Made by a program: the position numbers and the translations under genes. Shown piece by piece: positions 26,432 through 37,234 of a DNA stretch of 64,000 bases. The notes below the pieces were generated by a model, which did no database searches, had not been told where the DNA came from, and worked only from the letters and a program-made list of their open reading frames with translations. How positions within the stretch are numbered: position 1 is the first letter of the stretch; every line of letters begins with the position of its first letter. Origin of the DNA: Alphaproteobacteria bacterium (GTDB taxonomy: Bacteria; Pseudomonadota; Alphaproteobacteria; Caulobacterales; Maricaulaceae); contig JANSXV010000004.1 in NCBI GenBank assembly GCA_024742735.1, forward strand, positions 124,001 through 188,000, written 5' to 3'.

Positions 26432-27475
26432 CTACTCCGCGTGCACCTGCTCCGCCAGGGAGCGGTTCGACAGGGTCTTGTCGAAATTGGCCCACACGCC
26501 GTCATCGCCGTGCCAGGCGCCTGTGGTGGCGCCTTTGGAGTATTCGGTGGCGCGCGCTTCGAAGAAGTTGGCGTGCTCGACCCCGTTCAGGATCTCGGTC
26601 AGCCACGGGATCGGGTGATCCTTGACGCCATAGATGGTCGGCAGTTTCAGCTGCTTCATGCGCCAGTCGGCGATGTAGCGGATATAGCCCTTGATATCCT
26701 CCGGCGTCATGCCTTCCACCTCGCCGGCCTCGAAGGCCAGATCGATGAACTTGTCTTCGAGCTGGACCACCGTCTTGCAGCAATCGGCGATGTCGTCCTT
26801 CACGTCCTGGGTCAGCGCGCCGGTCTCTTCGGCGAAGGTATGGAACATCTTCATCATGCCCTCGCAGTGCAGCGACTCATCGCGCACCGACCAGGACACG
26901 ATCTGGCCCATCCCCTTCATCTTGTTGAAGCGCGGGAAGTTCATGAGCATGGCGAAGCTGGCGAACAGCTGCAGACCTTCGGTGAAGCCGCCGAATACCG
27001 CCATGGAGGTGAGGATGTCCTTCTCGGTCTCCACGCCGAACTTGCCCAGATAGTCGTGCTTGGCCGCCATCTCCTCATACTCCATGAAAGCGGAGAACTC
27101 GGTGTCGGGCATGCCGATGGTTTCCAGAAGAAGGGCGTAGGCCGCGATGTGGACCGTCTCCATGTTGGAGAAGGCCGAGAGCATCATGCGCACTTCAACC
27201 GGTTTGAAGAGCGGCATGTAGTTTTCCATGTAGTTCGCGCCGACCTCCACATCCGACTGGGTGAAGAAGCGGAAGATCTGCGTGAGCAGATTGCGCTCCT
27301 TGTCGGTCAGCTTGGTCGCCCAGTCCTTGCAGTCCTCGCCCAGCGGGACTTCCTCGGGAAGCCAGTGGACCTGCTGCTGGGTCTTCCAGAAATCATAGGC
27401 CCACTGATAGCGGAACGGCTTGTAGGAATGGCTCGGGGTGAGCAGTCCGGGGCGATCGGAAGCGATGACGGTCAT
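26432..27475 (-). CDS. nrdB: Ribonucleotide reductase class I beta subunit
   Basis: 347 residues. It carries the diiron-tyrosyl radical cofactor for dNTP synthesis. Ligands visible in family spacing: Asp in FTQSDVEV, then METVHIAAY 31 residues later (Glu, His and the radical Tyr), Glu in GFTEGLQ, and DESLH (Glu, His). The radical Tyr is present, so this looks like class Ia. nrdA lies 3.9 kb away, separated by katG and an outer-membrane gene. A strong NrdR-box candidate lies upstream. Confidence 0.96.
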   Translation of the reverse strand: MTVIASDRPGLLTPSHSYKPFRYQWAYDFWKTQQQVHWLPEEVPLGEDCKDWATKLTDKERNLLTQIFRFFTQSDVEVGANYMENYMPLFKPVEVRMMLSAFSNMETVHIAAYALLLETIGMPDTEFSAFMEYEEMAAKHDYLGKFGVETEKDILTSMAVFGGFTEGLQLFASFAMLMNFPRFNKMKGMGQIVSWSVRDESLHCEGMMKMFHTFAEETGALTQDVKDDIADCCKTVVQLEDKFIDLAFEAGEVEGMTPEDIKGYIRYIADWRMKQLKLPTIYGVKDHPIPWLTEILNGVEHANFFEARATEYSKGATTGAWHGDDGVWANFDKTLSNRSLAEQVHAE

Positions 27476-27529
27476 GGCCTGAAGGCGTCCTCAGCTTGAA
27501 ATGAATCGCGCAGGATGGCGCGGCGTTCA

Positions 27530-27545
27530 GCTCAATATATTGTGG
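27530..27545. promoter_or_regulatory. NrdR box candidate upstream of nrdB
   Basis: GCTCAATATATTGTGG agrees with the NrdR consensus ACACWATATATWGTGT at 13 of 16 positions. It is 55-70 bp upstream of the nrdB ATG. A weaker partner (27561-27576, right half TTGTGT) lies exactly 31 bp further upstream, matching the paired arrangement of NrdR sites. Confidence 0.75.
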
Positions 27546-27684
27546 TGAACGTCTGCTTAACGTCCAGCCCTTGTGTGCGGCGCGGGCCCTGATTTCCACA
27601 GTCGCGCGCGGCGCGGCACCCATTAATTTACGATTCTTGTCCGCCCGCGACAGGGGGAGAGACGGCTTTTTCAACAGGCGTCAG

Positions 27685-27726
27685 GAAAAGGGAGCGGCGC
27701 GCCGGATCACTCCAGCGCGCCGCTCC
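27685..27726 (-). terminator. Rho-independent terminator downstream of katG
   Basis: Perfect 12-bp stem GGAGCGGCGCGC/GCGCGCCGCTCC with a 12-nt loop, followed on the minus strand by CTTTTCC. It is positioned directly after the katG stop and upstream of the nrdB promoter. Confidence 0.85.
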
Positions 27727-27748
27727 TCACCTCTCAAGCCCGGCCCGG

Positions 27749-30040
<2,292 letters not shown>

Positions 30041-30083
30041 TCATCGAAATGCCATTGCTCCGGGCTATAGATCGGGGCGAGAC

Positions 30084-31037
30084 CTAGCGCTTCCAGGTCA
30101 GGGAGAAGGCGGCGAACCCCTCGCTCGTCTCCCAGTCTTCCTGAGGCAAGGCGTAGCGGGTTTCGCGATGGACATAGGCGAGCGACAGGTCGGCGCCGCG
30201 CACACGCACGGCGACGCCAGCCTGGGCATCGCCGACCATGGCGTAAGGCTGCATGGCCAGGGCGCCGCGCACATCGAAGCCCTGTCCGGGATCGTAAAGC
30301 AGCGCCTGACGGTCGGCGCCGGCGAAGAACCACCAGGCCGGCTGATCGGTTTCCAGCTCGCCGAGATAGCGCCCGAAGCGCACCGTGGCGCCGGCGCGAG
30401 CTGCGGTGCCGTCATCACCCAACGCAATCCCGGCTCGCGGCGAGAGGCCGACGTCGAGACCGTCAGCTCCACCGGGCGTGTCGAAGAAGCCTTCGTAGGA
30501 CAGCGCCATATTGCGATGATCCGGCAGTAGCGCGGGATTGAGCGCGCGTCCGGCCGTCTCGGCGTAATCGGGATCAAAGCCCAGGCGCGCGGCGTTCGGG
30601 GCCCAGCCTTCGGAGATCGCAACCGAAACGCGGCCGCCGGACGGTGTCTGGGCCAGCAAGGCCGGGCGGGCGGCGAAGGCGGACAGGCCGTCGCGCGTGA
30701 TCGCGTCGGTGGCGCGTGCATTCAGAAGCGCGCCGGCGAACATCGCCGCTCCGGCCGCCGACGCGTTCGCGTCCGGCCCGAAACTGCGCACACTCGGCGC
30801 ATAGCGCAGGGCGTAGGCGCTCGACGGAGCGGACAGCTGCATCGCCGGCAAGGCAGCCGGGCGCGGCGCGTCCAGCTCTGCGCGCAGCGGACCCAGGATC
30901 AGGTCGCTCATCTCCGCACTCGCCGCGGGCCCCTCAACCTGCTGCGCCTGGGCGCCGGCGCACGCCAGCATTGCAGCCGAGAGGGCTGCAGCAGCGGGCG
31001 CCAGACGGCGCATTTGATGGCGAACGAGGGTCTTCAT
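30084..31037 (-). CDS. Outer-membrane protein, LpxR/DUF2219-like
   Basis: 317 residues with a clear signal peptide (cleavage probably after AQAQ, about residue 32). The rest is beta-strand rich. SPRAGIALGDDGTAARAGAT, the following VRFGRYLGEL, WWFFAGADRQALLYDPG and GDAQAGVAV resemble lipid A 3'-O-deacylase LpxR (DUF2219) barrels. LpxR removes an acyloxyacyl chain from lipid A in the outer membrane. Catalytic residues could not be verified by eye. It shares its C-terminal about 85 residues with the protein at 4658-5296. Confidence 0.6.
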   Translation of the reverse strand: MKTLVRHQMRRLAPAAAALSAAMLACAGAQAQQVEGPAASAEMSDLILGPLRAELDAPRPAALPAMQLSAPSSAYALRYAPSVRSFGPDANASAAGAAMFAGALLNARATDAITRDGLSAFAARPALLAQTPSGGRVSVAISEGWAPNAARLGFDPDYAETAGRALNPALLPDHRNMALSYEGFFDTPGGADGLDVGLSPRAGIALGDDGTAARAGATVRFGRYLGELETDQPAWWFFAGADRQALLYDPGQGFDVRGALAMQPYAMVGDAQAGVAVRVRGADLSLAYVHRETRYALPQEDWETSEGFAAFSLTWKR

Positions 31038-31360
31038 GGTGCGTAAACGGTCGATCGTCCGGCCTGTCCTTACGTTTGCTGCACGCGCTCGGAGCAGATC
31101 CGATGCGCTAAGTTGATGCCCTCAGTATAACACATGGAGGCGCCTTGCTGAGCCGGGTCGACCAATTTTTTGGTTAACAGAGCCTTTCTGCGGGTCGCCT
31201 CAACGTCTTGAAATCTGAACCCTGCTCCCTGAACGCCGCCTGAATGGCTTGGGACGCGTCGCGCGGCCGCGGGCGATGCGGTGATTTTTCGATTCGCTGC
31301 GGCGCAACAAAAACCCCCGGCCGCAAGGCCGGGGTTTCTCGTAATTCCAGGCGCCTGGCC
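31038..31360. other. Intergenic region upstream of the LpxR-like gene
   Basis: 323 bp. The left part should carry the LpxR-like gene promoter. ACCAATTTTTTGGT (31161-31174) is a small inverted repeat directly followed by a TTAAC half-site. The right end holds the nrdA terminator. No gene was recognised. Confidence 0.5.
31305..31338 (-). terminator. Rho-independent terminator downstream of nrdA
   Basis: Stem AACCCCGGCC/GGCCGGGGGTT with a TTGC loop on the minus strand, followed by TTTTTG. It lies about 25 bp past the nrdA stop codon. Confidence 0.88.
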
Positions 31361-33241
31361 TTATTGGCAGGCCAGGCACTCATCGTAGTCGGTGGGCGCG
31401 GCCTGCTCCATGGATTTCTCCATCTCGGACTTGTCGCCGGAGCCGGCGTAGGCGGCGCGCTGGACCGATTTGGACCGGCAGTAATAGAGCGACTTCACGC
31501 CCTTCTCCCACGCCGTCCAGTGCAGCATGTGAAGGTCCCACTTGTTGACGTCGCCGGGCAGGAAGACGTTCAGCGACTGGGACTGGCAGACATAGGGCGT
31601 GCGATCGGCGGCATGCTCGATCACCCAGCGCTGGTCCAGCTCGAAGGCGGTCTTGAACACGTCCTTCTCGTCCTGGGTCAGGCAATCAAGATGCTGGACC
31701 GAGCCTTCGTGTTCCAGGATCGTCGCCCAGACCGCCGGGGTGTTGGCGCCCTTGGATTCAAGAATTTCTTCCAGATACGGGTTCTTCACCGTAAAGGAGC
31801 CCGACAGGGTCTTGTGCGTATAGACATTGGCCGGGATCGGCTCGATGCCCGCGCTCGTACCCCCGCAGATGATGGAGATCGACGCGGTCGGCGCGATCGC
31901 CAGCTTGTGCGAGAAGCGCGCCTTGATCCCCTGCTCGGCCGCATCGGGGCAGGCGCCGCGCTCTTCAGCCAGTTTCACCGAGGCTTTATCGGCGGCCTGG
32001 CGGATGTGCTGGAACAGGCGCTTGTTCCAGGACTGGGCCATGGCGCTTTCGAACGGCACATTCAGCTTCTGCAGGAAGGAGTGGAAGCCCATGAGGCCCA
32101 GCCCCACAGAACGCTCGCGGAAGGCGGAGTAGACGGCGCGCTCCATCTCGGCCGGGGCGCGGTCGATGAAGTCCTGCAGCACGTTGTCGAGGAAGCGGAA
32201 AATGTCCTCGATGAACTGCTCGTCATCCTTCCACTCCAGATACTTCTCGGCGTTCAGAGAGGACAGGCAGCACACGGCCGTGCGGTCCTTGCCCATGTGA
32301 TCGACGCCGGTGGGCAGCATGATTTCCGAGCACAGATTGGACTGGCGCACCTTCAGGCCCAGCTTGCGCTGGTGGACCGGCAGGTTGTTGTTCACCGTGT
32401 CGGAGAAGATGATGTAGGGCTCGCCGGTCTGCAGGCGCAGCTCCAGGATTTTCTGCCACAGCTTGCGGGCGTTGATGGACTTGACCACTTCGCCGGATTT
32501 CGGCGAACGCAGCTCGAAGTCCTTGTCCTCGCGCACTGCATCCATGAAGGCGTCCGTGATGTTCACGCCGTGGTGCAGGTTCAGGCTCTTGCGGTTGAAG
32601 TCGCCGGTCGGCTTGCGGATCTCGAGGAACTCCTCGATTTCCGGGTGATGGACATCCAGATAGGCCGCCGCCGAGCCCCGGCGCAGCGAGCCTTGAGAGA
32701 TCGCCAGGGTGAGCGAGTCCATCACGCGGATGAAGGGGATGATGCCGGAGGTCTGACCGTTCTGACCGACCTTCTCGCCGATGGAGCGCACGCCGCCCCA
32801 ATAAGTGCCGATGCCGCCGCCGTTCGAAGCGAGCCACACATTCTCCGTCCAGGTGCCCACGATGTCGTCGAGGGAGTCCGCGACCGAATTCAGGAAGCAG
32901 GAGATCGGCAGACCGCGCTCGGCGCCGCCATTGGACAGGACGGGCGTGGCCGGCATGAACCAGAGCTGGGACATGTAGTCATACAGACGCTGGGCGTGCT
33001 CGATATCGTCGGCATAGGCGACCGAGACACGGGCGAACATGTCCTGAAAGGACTCGCCGGGCAGCAGGTAGCGGTCGATCAGCGTCTTCTTGCCGAAATC
33101 GGTCAGTAGCGCATCGCGCGACGGATCGGTCTTTACCTTCTCCACAAGACGCAGATTCACCGCCTTCGGCTTGCCGCGGGGCCGCTCGGCGGACCGGGTC
33201 GCTGCGCCGGAGGCGGGCTGGGCGTGGTCAAAAGGCGTCAT
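31361..33241 (-). CDS. nrdA: Ribonucleotide reductase class I alpha subunit
   Basis: 626 residues. Catalytic subunit reducing ribonucleotides to deoxyribonucleotides. PATPVLSNGG and the following GLPISCFLNSV contain one active-site Cys, and NLCSEIMLPTG holds the thiyl Cys with its Glu partner. The C-terminal redox pair is in ECLACQ. The N-terminus lacks an ATP-cone, so allosteric activity control may be absent or act elsewhere. GGAAGGAG precedes the ATG. Two NrdR-box candidates lie upstream. Confidence 0.95.
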   Translation of the reverse strand: MTPFDHAQPASGAATRSAERPRGKPKAVNLRLVEKVKTDPSRDALLTDFGKKTLIDRYLLPGESFQDMFARVSVAYADDIEHAQRLYDYMSQLWFMPATPVLSNGGAERGLPISCFLNSVADSLDDIVGTWTENVWLASNGGGIGTYWGGVRSIGEKVGQNGQTSGIIPFIRVMDSLTLAISQGSLRRGSAAAYLDVHHPEIEEFLEIRKPTGDFNRKSLNLHHGVNITDAFMDAVREDKDFELRSPKSGEVVKSINARKLWQKILELRLQTGEPYIIFSDTVNNNLPVHQRKLGLKVRQSNLCSEIMLPTGVDHMGKDRTAVCCLSSLNAEKYLEWKDDEQFIEDIFRFLDNVLQDFIDRAPAEMERAVYSAFRERSVGLGLMGFHSFLQKLNVPFESAMAQSWNKRLFQHIRQAADKASVKLAEERGACPDAAEQGIKARFSHKLAIAPTASISIICGGTSAGIEPIPANVYTHKTLSGSFTVKNPYLEEILESKGANTPAVWATILEHEGSVQHLDCLTQDEKDVFKTAFELDQRWVIEHAADRTPYVCQSQSLNVFLPGDVNKWDLHMLHWTAWEKGVKSLYYCRSKSVQRAAYAGSGDKSEMEKSMEQAAPTDYDECLACQ

Positions 33242-33316
33242 CTCGATCCGCTCCTTCCAGCGGCGCGCAAAAGGCCCGTTGCGGGGCCGACGTAAAGTCC
33301 GCGCGCGGCTTAAGAA

Positions 33317-33332
33317 ATCCTATACGTAGTGC
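33317..33332. promoter_or_regulatory. NrdR box candidate 1 upstream of nrdA
   Basis: ATCCTATACGTAGTGC matches the NrdR consensus at 11 of 16 positions. It lies 76-91 bp upstream of the nrdA ATG and exactly 31 bp from the second site. Confidence 0.65.
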
Positions 33333-33347
33333 GGGTTCCCCCAGGAA

Positions 33348-33363
33348 CCGCAACATATAGTGC
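33348..33363. promoter_or_regulatory. NrdR box candidate 2 upstream of nrdA
   Basis: CCGCAACATATAGTGC matches the NrdR consensus at 12 of 16 positions. The 31-bp offset from site 1 (about three helical turns) is the spacing known for paired NrdR boxes. Confidence 0.65.
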
Positions 33364-33546
33364 TTGCGCCCTGTGGGGCCGTCAACGCCCCAAAAGGCCT
33401 CCGGGCGAACTTTTTGGTAAACGAACTCTTACCAGAAGATCGTCCGCGCGCGGACTCATTAAGAAGTCCGCGCCACGCCGCGCACTGCATTTATTGTGGA
33501 TAGGTGGGGGTGGGCCGCAGCGGCGCCAACCCGGAACCGTTCGGCG

Positions 33547-35193
33547 CTATTCCGCCGCCCGCAGCGAGACCGGCGCCAAACCGGCCAGAGGCCGGACTCG
33601 GTCAAGCGGCGCCTCTATGGCCTGGGGCCCGCAACACACAACATGTTGAGCCAGGCGGCGCGCGGCGGCCAGCGCCTCGGCGAACAGGGCGGCGCCGCCG
33701 GTCTCAGACTCGAATCGCGATTCGCCGGCCCGGTCCTTCAGCGTCCAGGCGCCGGTGGATGAGTCGAATCGATAGAGCGACGCAAACCTGGCCGCGTTCG
33801 CGGCGAGGAACCGCACCGCCTCGATGACATAGTCACGCTCGGCCTCGCTCATGGACCAGTGCAGGCTGACCCGCACCCAGCCCGGCCTGAGCCCCGCATG
33901 GCCGCCCAGCACCGCCTCGCGATAGGCTTGGGTCTCCGCCCCATCAAGACCCAGGAGCGCGTGGCCATAAGGACCCGCGCAGGAACACCCGGCCCGCGCC
34001 TGTATTCCGAACAGGTCGTTGAGCAGCCGCGCGACCAGCTTGGGATGGACCAGCACGCCGTCTCCGTCGGTGATGTTGAAGGAGACCAGAGCGATGCGCC
34101 GTTCAGGATCCAACGGCCCGTAGAGCACCAGCCCGTCCGTCTCGCCCCAGGCCTTCAGCGCGACGGTCAGGAGTTCATGCTCGGCTTGCTCGACCGTGTC
34201 CCAGCCTACAGCCTCAAGCAGGGCGAAGGCCTCGGCGGCTCGGCGAATCTGGGGCAGGCCCGGCGTACCGGCGCGTTCGCGCGCCTCGACATCCTCGATG
34301 AAGTCATGGCCGTCCGGCGTGACGTAGCGCACCGTGCCACCGCCGCTGCAGGTCGGGGCCAGGTCGGAGCGGTACAGCGCCCTGTCGAACACCAGAACGC
34401 CGCACGCGCCAGGCCCGCCGATCATCTTGTGGGGCGAGCAGTACATGGCGTCGATGCGCGCGTCCGGATCGCCGCCGCCGCTCATGTCGATGGGCAGGTA
34501 GGGCGCGCTCGCGGCGCAATCGAGCGCCAGGATGGCGCCATGGCGATGCAGCAGCCGCGCGAGCGCTGGTACGTCGGTCTTCACACCGGTCACGTTCGAG
34601 GCAGCTGAGAACGCCCCGATCTTGCGCCGCCCCTCGAATGCGGGATCGGTCAGATGCGCCGCCAGCGCGTCCATGTCGATGCCGCCATCAGCGTCGAGGC
34701 CGATGCGTACGACCTCAGCCAGGCTCTCGCGCCAGCACAGCTCGTTGGAGTGATGCTCGTAGGGGCCGATGAAGACGACCGGTCGAGCGTCTCCCAGCAT
34801 CGCCGTCAGATCCGCGCCCGCCGCCTCCAGCGAGGCGCGGGTCGCCGGCGGCAGGGTCAGGCCCAGTATCTCCAGCAGGCGCTGAACACCGGCCGTGGCC
34901 CCGAACCCGGTCGCGATCAGGGCATGGCGCTCATCGGCTCCGACCGTGCGCTTGATCGCGGCGCAGGCCGCGTGAAGTTCAGCCGTCGCGGCGTGGCCTG
35001 TGGCGCTGTCTTCATTGTGGGGATTGGCGTACATCGCCGAGCCAGCGGCCAGACGATCATCCACGATTGCGCTCATCCGCCCCGAGGCCCCGTAATCGGC
35101 ATAGATCAGCGGCTTGCGCCCGAAAGGCGTCTCGAGCACGGCGTCGCCGCCGATCAGGCTGGCGCGCACGGAATCGATCGAAATCCTGTTCAT
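33547..35193 (-). CDS. Class V aminotransferase-fold PLP enzyme (cysteine desulfurase-like)
   Basis: 548 residues, fold type I. The PLP Lys is in YCSPHKMIGGPG (about 285), the substrate-facing ALDCAASAPY precedes it, and RAGCSCAGPYGH carries a possible active-site Cys late in the domain. The core resembles cysteine desulfurases/selenocysteine lyases, but the protein is about 130 residues longer, with a C-terminal extension of unknown function. It is divergent from an Lrp/AsnC regulator, so it is probably that regulator's target and may act on an amino acid. No Fe-S cluster genes adjoin it. Confidence 0.78.
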   Translation of the reverse strand: MNRISIDSVRASLIGGDAVLETPFGRKPLIYADYGASGRMSAIVDDRLAAGSAMYANPHNEDSATGHAATAELHAACAAIKRTVGADERHALIATGFGATAGVQRLLEILGLTLPPATRASLEAAGADLTAMLGDARPVVFIGPYEHHSNELCWRESLAEVVRIGLDADGGIDMDALAAHLTDPAFEGRRKIGAFSAASNVTGVKTDVPALARLLHRHGAILALDCAASAPYLPIDMSGGGDPDARIDAMYCSPHKMIGGPGACGVLVFDRALYRSDLAPTCSGGGTVRYVTPDGHDFIEDVEARERAGTPGLPQIRRAAEAFALLEAVGWDTVEQAEHELLTVALKAWGETDGLVLYGPLDPERRIALVSFNITDGDGVLVHPKLVARLLNDLFGIQARAGCSCAGPYGHALLGLDGAETQAYREAVLGGHAGLRPGWVRVSLHWSMSEAERDYVIEAVRFLAANAARFASLYRFDSSTGAWTLKDRAGESRFESETGGAALFAEALAAARRLAQHVVCCGPQAIEAPLDRVRPLAGLAPVSLRAAE

Positions 35194-35257
35194 GCAAGGG
35201 AGAAGACCACGGATCGGCGGGAAAGAATCGCCATTCTCATTGGCTATGAGGCTCTTT

Positions 35258-35276
35258 TGTGGTGAAAATCACCACA
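35258..35276. promoter_or_regulatory. Palindromic operator between Lrp/AsnC gene and PLP-enzyme gene
   Basis: TGTGGTGAAAATCACCACA is a perfect 8-bp inverted repeat around an AAA centre, 20 bp before the regulator ATG and 65 bp from the divergent PLP-enzyme start. The size, symmetry and place fit an Lrp/AsnC dimer site controlling both genes. Confidence 0.75.
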
Positions 35277-35295
35277 GAATGGAGATGAATGCGCC

Positions 35296-35751
35296 ATGGA
35301 TCACTATGACACGAAGCTTCTGCGCCTCATTCAGGCCGACGCCGACCGCACCGTGCAGGACTATGCCGACGCCATCGGCCTGTCGCCCACGCCCACCGCG
35401 CGCCGCCTGAAACGGCTTGAAGAACAGGGCTATATCCAGAAGACCGTGGCGCTTCTGGATCCCGACGCGCTGGGCCTGAAGACCACGCTGTTCATCTTCG
35501 TGCGCACCAGCCGCCATGACGAAGCCTGGCTGAAGCAGTTCTCCGAAGGCGTCAAACGCATGCCCGAGGTCGTGGAGTTCTACCGCATGGGCGGGGAGAT
35601 CGATTACCTCCTCAAGATCGTCCTGCCTGAAATCAGCGCCTATGACGACGTTTACAAGCGCCTGATCGCCGTGGCACCGCTGGCCGATGTTTCGGCCGCC
35701 TTCGCCATGGAGGCCATCAAGAACACGACCGAATTGCCGGTCGGCGCCTAG
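35296..35751 (+). CDS. Lrp/AsnC family transcriptional regulator
   Basis: 151 residues. The N-terminal helix-turn-helix (about 5-60; DYADAIGLSPTPTARRLKRL) is followed by a RAM/AsnC effector domain (about 65-145) that usually binds an amino acid and sets oligomeric state. Divergence from the PLP enzyme and the palindrome between them suggest it controls that enzyme and itself. The ligand is unknown; a sulfur amino acid would fit the desulfurase-like neighbour. Confidence 0.93.
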   Translation: MDHYDTKLLRLIQADADRTVQDYADAIGLSPTPTARRLKRLEEQGYIQKTVALLDPDALGLKTTLFIFVRTSRHDEAWLKQFSEGVKRMPEVVEFYRMGGEIDYLLKIVLPEISAYDDVYKRLIAVAPLADVSAAFAMEAIKNTTELPVGA

Positions 35752-35860
35752 CGCGACCTGTTTGGCGCGATGCGTCAAAACTCTGGCGCGCCCCGGCAAG
35801 AGCGGACCCCCGCCTGCCCGATACACACCGGCTTGCACCAACCGGAAAGGGAGCAAGCCA

Positions 35861-36715
35861 ATGACCCACACTCAAACCCCGCTCACCCTCGTCCTCGGCG
35901 GAACCGGCAAGACCGGCCGCCGCGTCGTCGAGGGCCTGAAATCGAAGGGCCACGCTGTACGCGTCGGCTCCCGCTCAGCTTTCCCGTCCTTCGACTGGGA
36001 TGACCAGCGCGGCTGGGACGCCGCCCTTGAAGGCGTGACGTCGGCCTACATCACCTATGCGCCGGACCTCGCCATCCCGGGAGCAAGCGATGCGATCGAG
36101 GCCTTCGTCCACACCGCCCGGCGCGCCGGCGTGCAGCACTTCGTTCTGTTGTCCGGACGCGGCGAAGAGGAGGCCCAGGCCTGCGAACGCATCGTCCAGA
36201 ACTCGGGCGTGGCCTGGACCATCATCCGCGCCAGCTGGTTCAACCAGAACTTCTCTGAAGGCGCGTTCGTCGACATGGTCCTCAACGGCGCCATAACCCT
36301 GCCGGCCGGAACCACGCCGGAGCCCTTCGTGGACATCGACGACATCGCCGAGATCGCCGTCGCGGCTCTGACCGATGACGGACATGCCGGCCAGCTCTAC
36401 GAAGTCACCGGCCCGCGCCTGATGACGCTGAGCGATGTGGCCGCCGACCTGTCGCGCGCCACGGGCCGGGAGATCGCGTTCGTGGACGTGCCCCACACCG
36501 CCTTCGTGGAGGAGATCAAGCAGTCCGGCGCCCCGAAGGATGTCGCCTGGATGCTCGACTATCTGTTCGCCACGGTCCTCGACGGGCGCAACGCCCACCT
36601 GACCGACGGCGTTCAGCGCGCGCTGGGCCGTCCGCCGAAAGACTTCGCCGACTACGCCCGCGACGCGGCGGCGACGGGCGTTTGGGATCGCGCCTCCGCT
36701 TGGGAGTCAGTCTGA
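35861..36715 (+). CDS. NmrA-like NAD(P)-binding protein
   Basis: 284 residues. Atypical SDR/NmrA fold: LVLGGTGKTGRRVVEGL near residues 10-26 is the dinucleotide-binding loop, and FVLLSGRGEE and IIRASWFNQNF fit the family. These proteins either act as redox sensors or as NAD(P)H-dependent reductases; which applies is not clear. AAGGGAG before the ATG sets the start. The stop overlaps the next gene's ATG. Confidence 0.85.
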   Translation: MTHTQTPLTLVLGGTGKTGRRVVEGLKSKGHAVRVGSRSAFPSFDWDDQRGWDAALEGVTSAYITYAPDLAIPGASDAIEAFVHTARRAGVQHFVLLSGRGEEEAQACERIVQNSGVAWTIIRASWFNQNFSEGAFVDMVLNGAITLPAGTTPEPFVDIDDIAEIAVAALTDDGHAGQLYEVTGPRLMTLSDVAADLSRATGREIAFVDVPHTAFVEEIKQSGAPKDVAWMLDYLFATVLDGRNAHLTDGVQRALGRPPKDFADYARDAAATGVWDRASAWESV

Positions 36716-37218
36716 TGACCTATGACTGGACGCTCTACGCCATCCTGTTCCTGGCCCTGTGGAGCGCGGTGATCGGCGGGGTCTTCTCCGCCTTCTCCGA
36801 GTTCATCATGGCCGCCCTCAAACAGGCCCGGCCCTCAGTGGGGATCGAGGCCATGCAACAGATCAACAGGACGGTCATTCCCACCCAGTTCGTCAGCGGC
36901 ATCCTGCTCATCCCGGTCTTCGCCCTGGCCCTGGCGGCCTACGCGACGACGGTCTTCGAAGGCGTCGTTCTTGTAATCCTGTACCTGGCCGCAGTCGTCT
37001 ATGGCGCCAGCGTCTTCCTGATGACGCTCGCCGGTAACGTGCCCATGAACAACCGCCTCGCCGGCCTGGAACCGGACAGCGTCGAGGCGGAGGCCTACTG
37101 GGCGGTCTATGGGCGCCGCTGGACCCGGCTGAATCATTACCGCTCGCTGGGCGCGATCCTCACCGCAGGTCTCTACATCGTGGCGGCGGTGACCCTGATC
37201 ACCTCCGGCCAGGTGTAG
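36715..37218 (+). CDS. DUF1772 (anthrone oxygenase-like) membrane protein
   Basis: 167 residues with four transmembrane segments and conserved NVPMNNRLA in the loop before the last helix, characteristic of DUF1772. Some fungal relatives are anthrone oxygenases; bacterial members are uncharacterised. It overlaps the NmrA-like gene by 1 nt, so both are translated from one message. Confidence 0.82.
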   Translation: MTYDWTLYAILFLALWSAVIGGVFSAFSEFIMAALKQARPSVGIEAMQQINRTVIPTQFVSGILLIPVFALALAAYATTVFEGVVLVILYLAAVVYGASVFLMTLAGNVPMNNRLAGLEPDSVEAEAYWAVYGRRWTRLNHYRSLGAILTAGLYIVAAVTLITSGQV

Positions 37219-37234
37219 CTCCGGCGCCGGACTT

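Larger units (their letters stand above)
33242..33546. other. nrdA upstream regulatory region
   Basis: 305 bp between the nrdA start and the 3' end of the PLP-enzyme gene, which is also on the minus strand. Contents: two NrdR-box candidates (33317-33332, 33348-33363) and two perfect inverted repeats with 8-bp spacers, TGGTAA/TTACCA (33415-33434) and GCGCGGACT/AGTCCGCGC (33448-33473). No gene was recognised. Confidence 0.65.

Noticed and set aside
31244-33109. 621-codon open frame antisense to nrdA
   Set aside because: The sequence on the other strand is unmistakable nrdA; the antisense product is a His/Arg/Leu-rich artefact.
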